From an uncultured Flavihumibacter sp. (GTDB lineage Bacteria > Bacteroidota > Bacteroidia > Chitinophagales > Chitinophagaceae): a DNA stretch of 64,000 nucleotides. The position numbers and the translations under genes are program-made. The stretch lies in assembly GCA_902168105.1 (NCBI GenBank), contig CABHOY010000065.1, positions 118,685 through 182,684 of the forward strand, in the 5' to 3' direction. Of this stretch, positions 1 through 7,495 are shown piece by piece (positions within the stretch are counted from its first letter, which is position 1; each line of letters starts with the position of its first letter). The notes below the pieces were generated by a model that had not been told where the DNA came from, did not search any database, and saw nothing but the letters and a program-made list of their open reading frames with translations.

Positions 1-231
1 TTTTTCCAGGAAGCTTTCTTTTTGGGAACCGACATCACGACGTAACAGGTCGTCGATGGATACACGGAACATGTCACTGACCAGTTCAAGCACTTCGGTG
101 CGGGGTTCTGCACGTTCTTCTTCGTAAGCACCTAACAGGGAACGTTTAATCCCTAATTTATCAGCAAACTCCTGCTGCGTCCAGCCTTTCTGCTTGCGCA
201 GGAACTTTAAATTGCGGCATACTACTGACAT
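1..231 (-). CDS. XRE-family helix-turn-helix regulator, N-terminal part (cut by window edge)
   Basis: Seventy-seven codons are visible, starting at the ATG at 231-229 and running off the left edge. Residues 5-60 form a Cro/cI-type helix-turn-helix with the typical core WTQQEFADKLGIKRSLLGAYE followed by a dimerisation helix ending in SIDDLLRRD. The start is supported by a promoter and short leader just upstream. The missing C-terminus prevents a definite family call. In Bacteroidota, regulators with this type of N-terminus often carry a C-terminal S24 (LexA/cI-like self-cleaving) domain, and the shared operator with the dinB-dnaE cassette 1.5 kb away makes that plausible here, but this is inference. 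The promoter of this gene contains three TTAGTA/TACTAA half-sites, which suggests autoregulation. Confidence 0.85.
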   Translation of the reverse strand, partial: MSVVCRNLKFLRKQKGWTQQEFADKLGIKRSLLGAYEEERAEPRTEVLELVSDMFRVSIDDLLRRDVGSQKESFLEK

Positions 232-243
232 AATCTAAATAAT

Positions 244-269
244 TTAGTACGATACTAACAAAATTAGTA
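244..269. promoter_or_regulatory. Operator-like palindromes in the regulator promoter
   Basis: Three half-sites lie in 26 bases: TTAGTA (244-249), TACTAA (253-258) and TTAGTA (264-269). The second and third form the palindrome TACTAA-CAAAA-TTAGTA. The same TACTAA-N5-TTAGTA layout occurs twice upstream of dinB (1668-1703). The palindrome covers the predicted -7 element of the leftward regulator promoter, so a bound protein would block transcription. That the regulator itself binds here is an inference. Confidence 0.65.
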
Positions 270-291
270 TATAATTTTTATAATTACCAAA
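259..291 (-). promoter_or_regulatory. Predicted promoter of the XRE regulator
   Basis: On the minus strand a TTTG (291-288) is followed after 21 bases by TAATTTTG (266-259), matching the Bacteroidota -33/-7 pattern TTTG...TAnnTTTG with a slightly long spacer. The predicted RNA start would be about 20 bases upstream of the ATG at 231. The -7 element lies inside the operator-like palindrome. Confidence 0.55.
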
Positions 292-312
292 TATATTCCG
301 GTCAGCTTGACT

Positions 313-320
313 TATTTTTG
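313..320 (+). promoter_or_regulatory. Predicted -7 element upstream of the 4-TM protein gene
   Basis: TATTTTTG matches TAnnTTTG and lies 22 bases before the ATG at 343. No convincing -33 element is seen. Confidence 0.45.
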
Positions 321-342
321 CCCATAAATCCAACTCAATATT

Positions 343-804
343 ATGAATGACACGATGTTAAAAATTCACTCGCTGTTAAGGTGGGCAATCGTACTAGCAG
401 GACTTTGGGCTATAATCCGTGCATTGAAAGGCGTTAGCGGTAAAACTCCTTATACCGGCGCAGACAATAAAGCAGGTCTTTTCTTCATGATCTTCCTTGA
501 TATACAGTTGCTGATAGGTCTAGTAATGTATTTCGTAACCAGCGATCTGGGACTTAAAGCATTTATGGATAATGGTGGCGCTGTAATGAGTAACAAGGGC
601 CTTCGTTTCTTTGCTGTAGAACATGCATTAGCTGCTATTGTAGCAATAGCGCTGGTACACATCGGACGTGCGAAAGTAAAAAAAGCAACACTGGATGCAC
701 AGAAACATAAAACATCCCTGATCTTCTTTGCTATTGCACTTATCATACTTGCATTGCGCGTTCCGTGGCCTTTTATGGCTACTGTAGGAAGAGGCTGGTT
801 CTAA
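343..804 (+). CDS. Small conserved integral membrane protein, four TM segments
   Basis: A 153-residue hydrophobic protein with four likely transmembrane helices (about residues 8-27, 46-66, 88-108 and 124-143). Histidines occur at residue 9 and in or near the third helix (AVEHALAAIVAIALVHIGRAK), an arrangement that sometimes leads to a cytochrome b-like label, but no haem-binding family can be assigned with confidence. The sequence ends in a terminator shared with the convergent SdpI-like gene. It is a single-gene unit with its own predicted -7 element. Function is unknown; a quinone or haem-associated role is possible but unsupported. Confidence 0.8.
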   Translation: MNDTMLKIHSLLRWAIVLAGLWAIIRALKGVSGKTPYTGADNKAGLFFMIFLDIQLLIGLVMYFVTSDLGLKAFMDNGGAVMSNKGLRFFAVEHALAAIVAIALVHIGRAKVKKATLDAQKHKTSLIFFAIALIILALRVPWPFMATVGRGWF

Positions 805-823
805 TACAAAACTTTTATAAAAT

Positions 824-859
824 AAAAGGCTGTACCGCAATTACTGCGGACAGCCTTTT
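824..859. terminator. Bidirectional intrinsic terminator
   Basis: A stem AAAAGGCTG/CAGCCTTTT, extended by CCGCA/TGCGG, sits between convergent genes ending at 804 (+) and 888 (-), with T-rich flanks on both strands. Its arms resemble those of the terminator at 46015-46047. Confidence 0.85.
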
Positions 860-887
860 ATTTTATGATTAAGGACCACTATTGTTC

Positions 888-1562
888 TTATCCCTTGTCA
901 GTATTAAATAACCGGTAAGAATAAATATAAGGTAACGCGGCAAGGATACCTCCGATGAAGATCAGCAGGAACGTACCCGTTACTACCGGCAGGAAGAATC
1001 CTGCAATGATCATGACCACGCCGGTACATAACCACAACGTACCAGCAAAAGCATGCGTCTCCCTCCAGATGTCATCACTCTTTAATGTCCAGGGCGTTCG
1101 CACGCCTATAAAATAGTTCGGCTCGAGCCGTCTCAGATAAAGTCCTATTACACCTATCAGTAATCCCACACCTGTAAATACCCAACGTTCTACCGCGAAA
1201 GGATGGCCCTCACTGGCCATAAAAATGATGGCTGCCGTAAAAATAGCCAGGTAAATATGGATCATGAAACGGATCTGGTAATATTTCCGGTGAAATATCG
1301 TCATATCCTGGTGTTGAATATCCGGCTCCTCCACATGTGGAATGTACCGGAACAGAAAATATAACAGGAGGTTAGTAAGGAACAGGAACGTCATTAAAAG
1401 TAGAAAATCACTCTTGGCCCCCACCCGCTCGGCAACTCCATTTACACTGAAATTTGTCGGCATAACATCTGGCATAGAAGGCCAGATAATTCCCAGGTAG
1501 ACCATGGGCAATAACAGTAGCAACAATAACAACAGTTCCTGGCCAATATCAGGCTTTTTCAT
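888..1562 (-). CDS. DUF1648/SdpI-family membrane protein
   Basis: The chosen ATG (1562) gives a 224-residue protein beginning MKKPDIGQE; an upstream in-frame ATG at 1595 would add 11 non-conserved residues. An N-terminal DUF1648-type segment (LPMVYLGIIWPSMPDVMPTNF then GVAERVGAKSDF) is followed by an SdpI-like C-terminal half containing EPNYFIGVRTPWTLKSDDIWRETH, a signature of this family. About six TM helices are visible. SdpI of Bacillus gives immunity to the killing factor SdpC, but most homologues in other phyla have no known toxin partner and none is seen here. It is transcribed divergently from dinB across a 270-base gap and has no obvious link to it. Confidence 0.85.
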   Translation of the reverse strand: MKKPDIGQELLLLLLLLLPMVYLGIIWPSMPDVMPTNFSVNGVAERVGAKSDFLLLMTFLFLTNLLLYFLFRYIPHVEEPDIQHQDMTIFHRKYYQIRFMIHIYLAIFTAAIIFMASEGHPFAVERWVFTGVGLLIGVIGLYLRRLEPNYFIGVRTPWTLKSDDIWRETHAFAGTLWLCTGVVMIIAGFFLPVVTGTFLLIFIGGILAALPYIYSYRLFNTDKG

Positions 1563-1667
1563 GAGAAAGTGTTTTGTTTGAGAGTAAGTTGACAAATACT
1601 GTACCCGCTTACGGCATCTATATAATTAACCATTATCCCTGGCAATTTGTTATTGATTGGTTATAGT

Positions 1668-1703
1668 TACTAACATTATTAGCACAAACTAAAAATATTA
1701 GTA
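1668..1703. promoter_or_regulatory. Two operator-like palindromes upstream of dinB
   Basis: TACTAA-CATTA-TTAGCA (1668-1684) and AACTAA-AAATA-TTAGTA (1687-1703) share the 6-5-6 design of the palindrome in the XRE regulator promoter (253-269). The second overlaps the predicted dinB -7 element TAAATTTG (1702-1709). This placement fits repression by occlusion. Binding by the XRE protein is inferred. Confidence 0.65.
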
Positions 1704-1709
1704 AATTTG
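1702..1709 (+). promoter_or_regulatory. Predicted -7 element of the dinB-dnaE operon
   Basis: TAAATTTG matches TAnnTTTG. The predicted RNA start is near 1716, almost exactly the base of the long hairpin that follows. No good -33 TTTG is visible, which would fit a promoter that is weak or regulated. Confidence 0.5.
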
Positions 1710-1714
1710 ACACA

Positions 1715-1813
1715 GATCTACGGTACATAGGCGATAGTCTGATGCTGGCAGTGACTCATAACCTATGTCGCACCCGCTGCCACGCATCGGCTATTGCCTG
1801 TGTACTGTAGGTC
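1715..1813 (+). promoter_or_regulatory. Long 5'-UTR hairpin upstream of dinB (38 bp stem)
   Basis: Bases 1715-1753 pair with 1775-1813 through 38 base pairs, interrupted only by single bulged bases at 1740 and 1783; the loop is 21 nt (1754-1774). All six non-Watson-Crick positions (1717/1811, 1722/1806, 1728/1800, 1733/1795, 1738/1790, 1752/1776) are G-T, which stay paired as G-U in plus-strand RNA. The stem begins at the predicted transcript start and ends 23 bases before the dinB ATG. It could stabilise the mRNA, control translation, or be a palindromic repeat element. Confidence 0.75.
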
Positions 1814-1836
1814 ATCCGTGAACCATTATTAAGCTT

Positions 1837-3051
1837 ATGATCTCTTTGCAGCACAGGTCCATCGCTCACTTCGATATGGACAGCTTCTTTGTATCAGTAG
1901 AATGCAGGGATGACAACAGCCTGAAGGGAAAGCCTTTGCTGATCGGGGGCGTGAGTGATCGTGGCGTAGTCGCCTCCTGTAGCTACGAAGCCCGCCGTTA
2001 CGGCATTCACTCCGCCATGCCCATGAAAATGGCCTTAAAACTATGCCCGCACGCCATCGTCAGGAAAGGCGACATGGAGAAATACAGCCAGCTTTCACGG
2101 GAAGTTACCGAACTCATAGCCGACAAAGCGCCACTCTACGAGAAATCTTCTATTGACGAATTCTACCTGGACCTAACAGGCATGGACAAATTCTTCGGCT
2201 CCATGAAGTGGACAGCCGAATTGCGCCAGCATATTATGAAGGAAACACAGCTGCCTGTTTCCTTCGGATTGGCATCTAATAAAATGATCTCGAAGGTGGC
2301 CACCAATGAAGCCAAACCAAACGGACAAATGGAGATCTGCTTTGGAGAAGAAAAAGCCTTCCTCGCACCCATGCCTGTGGAAAAACTACCCATGGTGGGT
2401 AAAGAAACAGCCGGTCAGCTCAGACGCCGGGGTGTAGAAACAGTCAAAACACAGAGCGAAATACCTGTCACCCTCCTGGAAGCATGGCTGGGGAAGAATG
2501 GTATCTCCCTGTGGAATAAAGCCAATGGCATCGACGAGTCGCCAGTTGTACCCTATCATGAACAAAAATCAATCTCTACGGAGAATACCTTCTCTTCTGA
2601 TACCATCGATATGAAATTCATTCATGCAGAACTGGTCCGCATGACAGAAAAGATCGCTTTTGAACTCCGCCAGCAGGACAAACTTACCGGCTGCGTAACA
2701 GTTAAGATCCGCTATTCAGATTTTGAGACCGTTACAAAACAAATGACCATCCCCTATTCCGGCAGCGATCATATCCTCCTGGAAAAAGTAAAGGAGCTGT
2801 TTAATAAGCTCTATGACAGACGTCTGCTCATCCGCCTGATAGGCGTACGTTTCAGTCACCTGGTGCAGGGCAATTACCAGATCAGCCTGTTCGATGACAC
2901 ACAGGAAATGATCGCACTCTACCAGGCCATCGATAATATTAAAAACAGATTCGGCTGGCAGTACCTGATGAAGGGGACCAATGCTGTACCTCCATCAAAA
3001 AGAGGAACGGTTAAAAAACCTGATGTCATGCCTTATCCTAAAATGAGATAA
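1837..3051 (+). CDS. dinB: DNA polymerase IV (Y-family translesion polymerase)
   Basis: A 404-residue Y-family polymerase. The catalytic acidic residues are intact: Asp13 in HFDMDSFF and Asp107-Glu108 in SSIDEFYLD, with a steric-gate Phe18. The little-finger domain spans about residues 240-345, and QISLF at residues 348-352 fits a beta-clamp-binding motif. It lies 13 bases upstream of a DnaE-type polymerase gene, so the two are almost certainly co-transcribed. The layout recalls imuB-dnaE2 mutagenesis cassettes, but ImuB lacks the catalytic acids whereas this protein keeps them. Expected role is synthesis across DNA lesions. The leader carries operator-like palindromes and a long hairpin. Confidence 0.95.
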   Translation: MISLQHRSIAHFDMDSFFVSVECRDDNSLKGKPLLIGGVSDRGVVASCSYEARRYGIHSAMPMKMALKLCPHAIVRKGDMEKYSQLSREVTELIADKAPLYEKSSIDEFYLDLTGMDKFFGSMKWTAELRQHIMKETQLPVSFGLASNKMISKVATNEAKPNGQMEICFGEEKAFLAPMPVEKLPMVGKETAGQLRRRGVETVKTQSEIPVTLLEAWLGKNGISLWNKANGIDESPVVPYHEQKSISTENTFSSDTIDMKFIHAELVRMTEKIAFELRQQDKLTGCVTVKIRYSDFETVTKQMTIPYSGSDHILLEKVKELFNKLYDRRLLIRLIGVRFSHLVQGNYQISLFDDTQEMIALYQAIDNIKNRFGWQYLMKGTNAVPPSKRGTVKKPDVMPYPKMR

Positions 3052-3064
3052 AACGCCTGCTGAT

Positions 3065-6010
3065 ATGTATCTCAACTGCAAAACATTCTTCAGCCTGCGC
3101 TATGGCACCATCGACACGAAAGACCTTGTCAGGATGGCCCGTGAAACAGGCGTCACTTCACTGGCGTTGACCAATATCAACATCACATCAGATACCTGGA
3201 ACTTTGTTAAAGAATGCCAGGAACAAGGCGTCAAACCTATCATAGGACTGGAATGCAGGAATGAACATGATTTCAAATATCTCATGCTGGCGCGTGATAC
3301 AGAAGGATGGTTCTATATCAACCGCTTCCTGTCCGATCATTTGCATAAATCTCTGCCTTTCCCCGATCGTGCGCCTGCGTTTCCAGGTGTGTTTGCCATC
3401 TACGCCTGGGGTACTATTCCGCTGGCCGACCTGTATGCACATGAACTGGTTGGTATCCGCCGCCGTGAGATCAATAAATTGTTCCGTGTAGACACCCTCC
3501 CCTACCAGGACAAACTGGTCATCCTGCAGCCTGTTACTTTTCAGGATGCAGATCATTATGAATTACATCGCATATTACGTGCTGTGGACCAGAACATCCT
3601 TATCAGTCAGTTGCAGGAACATACCACTGCTCAACAGGATGAACAATTTCTTTCGCCAGCCGTGTTATTCGACTGCTTTGAACAATATCCGCACATCATC
3701 AATAACACTGTGCGGATCATGGATGCCTGTCAGATCAATTTTGACATCAAAGTTCCCCGCAATAAAAAACATTTTACGAACAGTGAAGTGGAAGATCATG
3801 CGCTGCTCCGCCGGCTAGCTTATGAAGGCATGCTCAAACGCTATGGCCCCGATAATGCAGAAGCGAAAGCACGCATCGAAAAAGAACTGGCCGTAGTACA
3901 GGCACAACACTTCAATTGTTATTTCCTCATCACCTGGGATATTATCCGTTATGCACAGGAACGTGGTTTCTTCTATGTAGGCAGAGGCAGCGGCGCTAAC
4001 TCTATCATTGCATACTGTTTGAAGATCACAGACGTAGACCCTATAGAACTGAACCTATATTTCGAAAGATTTCTGAATCCTTACCGTAGCTCTCCTCCCG
4101 ATTTTGATATCGACTTTTCATGGAGGGACAGGGATGAGATCATTGACTATGTTTTCAAAAAATATGGTAATGCACACACAGTCTTGTTGGGTACCGTTAC
4201 TACCTTTCAACAGAATGCCACCATACGCGAGTTAGGTAAGGTGTATGGTTTGCCCAAACACGAAATAGACAAGATACTGGACACACCTTTTGCGCCTGAT
4301 CTTTCCGGAGACAGTGTACAGAAAAACATACTCCGCTATAGTCAGCTGATGTCCGGCGCAAAGGCTTTCCCAAATCATCTGAGTATTCATGCAGGCGGTA
4401 TACTTATCAGTGAAGCGCCCATTCATCAGCACTGCGCGACTTATATGCCTCCAAAAGGCTTTATCACCGCACAGCTGGACATGCACCAGGCAGAAGCGAT
4501 CGGGCTGTTTAAATTCGATATACTTAGTCAGCGTGGCCTGGGACATATCAGAGATGCAATATCCATCATCAAAGAAAACAAAGGAACAGATATCGACATC
4601 CACGATATTAAAACATTCATGCAGGACCCGAATGTGCAACATGCGTTGAAAACAGTTGATACTATTGGTTGTTTCTATATTGAGTCGCCCGCTATGCGAC
4701 AGCTGCTCCTGAAGCTGCAATGTGAGGATTATCTCACCCTTGTAGCCGCCAGCTCTGTAATACGCCCTGGTGTAGCACAATCGGGTATGATGCGCCAGTA
4801 TGTATATAACTACCGCAACCAGGAGAAAGTCGTATACCTGCATGAGATCGTGAAACGCGTATTAAGCGAGACTTTCGGGATAATGGTATACCAGGAAGAT
4901 GTTATCAAAATAGTACACGAATTTGCTGATATGGACCTCGCCGATGCTGATATCCTGCGCAGGGCTATGGCTGGTAAATACCGCGGACAAGGCGACTTTC
5001 AGAAGATAGAACAACAGTTCTTCAACAACTGTAAACGCCTGGGGCGGCCTGATGATGTAACACAGGAGCTTTGGCGGCAAATAGCCAGTTTCTCAGGTTT
5101 CTCTTTTTCGAAAGCGCACTCCGCAAGTTTTGCTGTGGAGAGTTATCAGAGCCTTTTCCTGAAGACGTACTTTCCTGCAGAGTTTATGGTAGCAGTCATC
5201 AACAACTTTGGCGGCTTTTATAACAGGGAATTGTATTTCCGCGAATTACAAAAAACCGGGGCAGTCATTAAAGCGCCTTGTATCAATAACAGCGACTACT
5301 ATACGAGAATAACAGGCAATACCGTTTATACCGGCTTCATTCATATTGAAGGACTGGAAATAAAATGGATGGAGCAGGTACTGGAGGAACGTAAGCTGTA
5401 TGGGCCCTACGCCAGTCTTGAAGATTTTGCCGCACGTATTGCACCTCCGCCCGAACAACTTGATATACTCATCAGGATAGGTGCTTTTAATTTTGACACA
5501 CATACCAAAAAAGAACTATTGTGGAAGAGCAGCCTGTTGCTGAAAAGTAAAGCGCCACATGCAGAACATATACAACCACTATTCCAGGAGCAAATGCCCG
5601 ATTGCCAGTTGCCAATGTTGTCATACCATGAGCACGAACATGCATTCGAAGAAATTGCGTTACTTGGTTTTCCGCTGTGCTCTCCGTTCGATATTCTGCA
5701 GCATGAGCAGAGTAGTTATATCCCTGCAAGGGATTTTAAGACCCATAAAGACAAGATCATCTCCACGTTGGGGTATTTAGTATGTACGAAGGGTATTCAT
5801 ACCAGCAAGGGCATCCCTATGTGTTTTGGTACTTTCATGGACGTGAACGGCCACTATATTGACACGGTGCATTTCCCTGAGATCCTCCGGAAATATCCCT
5901 TCCAGAAAGGCGGGTTCTATATGCTGCAGGGAAAGGTGACAGAAGAATATGATGTTTATACGATAGAAGTAAATTACATGCGCAAGATCGGGTACTTTGA
6001 AGATAAGTGA
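3065..6010 (+). CDS. Short DnaE-type DNA polymerase III alpha subunit (probable error-prone, DnaE2-like)
   Basis: This 981-residue C-family polymerase is shorter than typical replicative DnaE. It has an N-terminal PHP domain, a palm with the catalytic pair in PDFDIDF (about residues 344-350), a third acidic residue in FKFDILSQRG (near 484), finger and helix-hairpin-helix regions, and a C-terminal OB-like segment from about 880. The first PHP metal-binding motif, normally HxH, reads NCK in LNCKTFFSLRYG, so PHP nuclease activity is probably lost. It follows dinB by 13 bases and ends in a strong terminator. By analogy with DnaE2 in mutagenesis cassettes it likely extends from lesions opened by its partner. 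A second, replicative DnaE is expected elsewhere in the genome. Confidence 0.9.
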   Translation: MYLNCKTFFSLRYGTIDTKDLVRMARETGVTSLALTNINITSDTWNFVKECQEQGVKPIIGLECRNEHDFKYLMLARDTEGWFYINRFLSDHLHKSLPFPDRAPAFPGVFAIYAWGTIPLADLYAHELVGIRRREINKLFRVDTLPYQDKLVILQPVTFQDADHYELHRILRAVDQNILISQLQEHTTAQQDEQFLSPAVLFDCFEQYPHIINNTVRIMDACQINFDIKVPRNKKHFTNSEVEDHALLRRLAYEGMLKRYGPDNAEAKARIEKELAVVQAQHFNCYFLITWDIIRYAQERGFFYVGRGSGANSIIAYCLKITDVDPIELNLYFERFLNPYRSSPPDFDIDFSWRDRDEIIDYVFKKYGNAHTVLLGTVTTFQQNATIRELGKVYGLPKHEIDKILDTPFAPDLSGDSVQKNILRYSQLMSGAKAFPNHLSIHAGGILISEAPIHQHCATYMPPKGFITAQLDMHQAEAIGLFKFDILSQRGLGHIRDAISIIKENKGTDIDIHDIKTFMQDPNVQHALKTVDTIGCFYIESPAMRQLLLKLQCEDYLTLVAASSVIRPGVAQSGMMRQYVYNYRNQEKVVYLHEIVKRVLSETFGIMVYQEDVIKIVHEFADMDLADADILRRAMAGKYRGQGDFQKIEQQFFNNCKRLGRPDDVTQELWRQIASFSGFSFSKAHSASFAVESYQSLFLKTYFPAEFMVAVINNFGGFYNRELYFRELQKTGAVIKAPCINNSDYYTRITGNTVYTGFIHIEGLEIKWMEQVLEERKLYGPYASLEDFAARIAPPPEQLDILIRIGAFNFDTHTKKELLWKSSLLLKSKAPHAEHIQPLFQEQMPDCQLPMLSYHEHEHAFEEIALLGFPLCSPFDILQHEQSSYIPARDFKTHKDKIISTLGYLVCTKGIHTSKGIPMCFGTFMDVNGHYIDTVHFPEILRKYPFQKGGFYMLQGKVTEEYDVYTIEVNYMRKIGYFEDK

Positions 6011-6034
6011 TCTCTTATTTCCTACCTTATTCAT

Positions 6035-6077
6035 AAAAAGTAAAGGGAACATCAGTAGATGCTCCCTTTACTTTTTT
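6035..6077. terminator. Bidirectional terminator between dnaE-like gene and lysC
   Basis: A stem of AAAAAGTAAAGGGA against TCCCTTTACTTTTT, with A and T runs on both sides, serves convergent genes ending at 6010 (+) and 6094 (-). Confidence 0.85.
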
Positions 6078-6093
6078 ATACTTTCTCCAGCGA

Positions 6094-7416
6094 CTATTCC
6101 AGGTTGAACAACCCTTTATTCAGCAGCTGTAATGTTTTCTCTTTGTGTTGTCCGCCTATCAGGATAGAAATGTTATGACGGCTGCCTCCATAAGAGATCA
6201 TGCGCAATGGCACTTCGTTCAGCGCATCGAACAGTTTCTTCAGGATGGAAGGTGTAGCTGCTACTTCATTACCCACAATAGAAACTATCGTCTGGTGATG
6301 GTCCAGTTCAACGGAACCGAAAGGCTGTAATTCTTTCAGCAGCTGATCGAGGTAAGGCGTATTTTCTATTGTCAGTGATACAGCTACTTCAGAAGTAGTG
6401 ATCATATCAATAGGTGTACGATATTTCTCAAATACTTCGAAGATCTTGCGGAGGAACCCGTAAGCCAGCAGCATACGGCTGGATTTGATCTTGATAGCGA
6501 TGATACCGTCTTTCGCAGCGATAGCTTTTACACCATCTCCGTTGGGCATTTCGGTAATGATAGTACCTCTTGCTTCCGGCTGCATGGTATTCAGCAGCTT
6601 TACAGGGATATTGAAATGCTGTGCAGGCCAGATAGAAGCGGGATGCAGGATCTTGGCGCCGAAGTAGGCCAGTTCCGCTGCTTCATCAAAAGACAACTGT
6701 TCGATCGGGAAGGTTTTCTTTACCACTCTCGGATCGTTGTTGTGCATACCGTCTATATCTGTCCAGATCTGTACTTCGGCGGCCTGGATAGCTGCACCGA
6801 TCAGGGAAGCGGAATAGTCGCTGCCACCGCGTTTCAGGTTATCGATCTCTCCTCTCGAGTTACGGCAAATGTAACCCTGGGTAACAAAGACAGTATGGCC
6901 TTTATGTTTTTCCAGCAGGTTACCCAGCTTTATCTTGATCTTCGGGATCTCTGGTTCTTCGTATTCATCGATGCTCATGAATTCCAGCGCCGGCAATAAT
7001 ATTGCTTCTACGCCGGCTTCCTGCAGGTATACACTGAACAGGCGGGTGGACAGCAGTTCACCTTGTGCCAGTATATCCTTATTCAGCGCCTCGTTAAAAG
7101 ATATCTTAAGAATGATGTTCAGGAACTCAAAATGTTCGTCAACAACAGCAGCAGCCTTGGCACGTGCGCCGTCCTGTTTGACCAGGGCCTCGCAAAAAGT
7201 TCTGTAATGTGCTTCCAGCTTGTCTATCTGGCCTTTTGCCTGTTCTTTTTTACCCTCGGAAAGGGATTGACCGATTTCTACCAAAGCATTGGTAGTACCG
7301 GACAATGCGGACAATACTACTATTTTAGGAGCATTATCAGCAGTCACCAGACTGGCCACGGCATGCATACGTTCCGGTTTACCTACAGACGTACCACCAA
7401 ATTTTAAGATCTTCAT
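6094..7416 (-). CDS. lysC: Aspartate kinase (monofunctional)
   Basis: Phosphorylates L-aspartate, the first step towards lysine, threonine, methionine and diaminopimelate. The 440-residue protein starts with the nucleotide-binding motif KFGGTSVGK (residues 5-13) and contains GGSDYSASLIGAA and WTDIDGMHNNDPR, typical of the amino acid kinase fold. Two ACT-like regulatory segments occupy the C-terminus (about residues 300-440), including the IVGNEV strand. There is no fused homoserine dehydrogenase. A predicted -7 element lies 31 bases upstream of the ATG, so it is probably a separate unit from the dehydrogenase gene upstream. Feedback inhibition by lysine or threonine is likely but cannot be told from sequence. 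Confidence 0.95.
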   Translation of the reverse strand: MKILKFGGTSVGKPERMHAVASLVTADNAPKIVVLSALSGTTNALVEIGQSLSEGKKEQAKGQIDKLEAHYRTFCEALVKQDGARAKAAAVVDEHFEFLNIILKISFNEALNKDILAQGELLSTRLFSVYLQEAGVEAILLPALEFMSIDEYEEPEIPKIKIKLGNLLEKHKGHTVFVTQGYICRNSRGEIDNLKRGGSDYSASLIGAAIQAAEVQIWTDIDGMHNNDPRVVKKTFPIEQLSFDEAAELAYFGAKILHPASIWPAQHFNIPVKLLNTMQPEARGTIITEMPNGDGVKAIAAKDGIIAIKIKSSRMLLAYGFLRKIFEVFEKYRTPIDMITTSEVAVSLTIENTPYLDQLLKELQPFGSVELDHHQTIVSIVGNEVAATPSILKKLFDALNEVPLRMISYGGSRHNISILIGGQHKEKTLQLLNKGLFNLE

Positions 7417-7446
7417 TACTGTTGAATTGTTATATGTTTGACGCTA

Positions 7447-7474
7447 CAAAGATATTGAGCTTAAAAAGCCGCAA
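7447..7474 (-). promoter_or_regulatory. Predicted lysC promoter
   Basis: Minus-strand TTG (7474-7472) is followed after 17 bases by TATCTTTG (7454-7447), matching TAnnTTTG. Confidence 0.5.
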
Positions 7475-7495
7475 GTTCGGGTCTTTATAGCGACT

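Noticed and set aside
4232..4843. Minus-strand frame of 203 codons inside the DnaE-like gene
   Set aside because: Opposite a conserved polymerase core; no features of a real protein.
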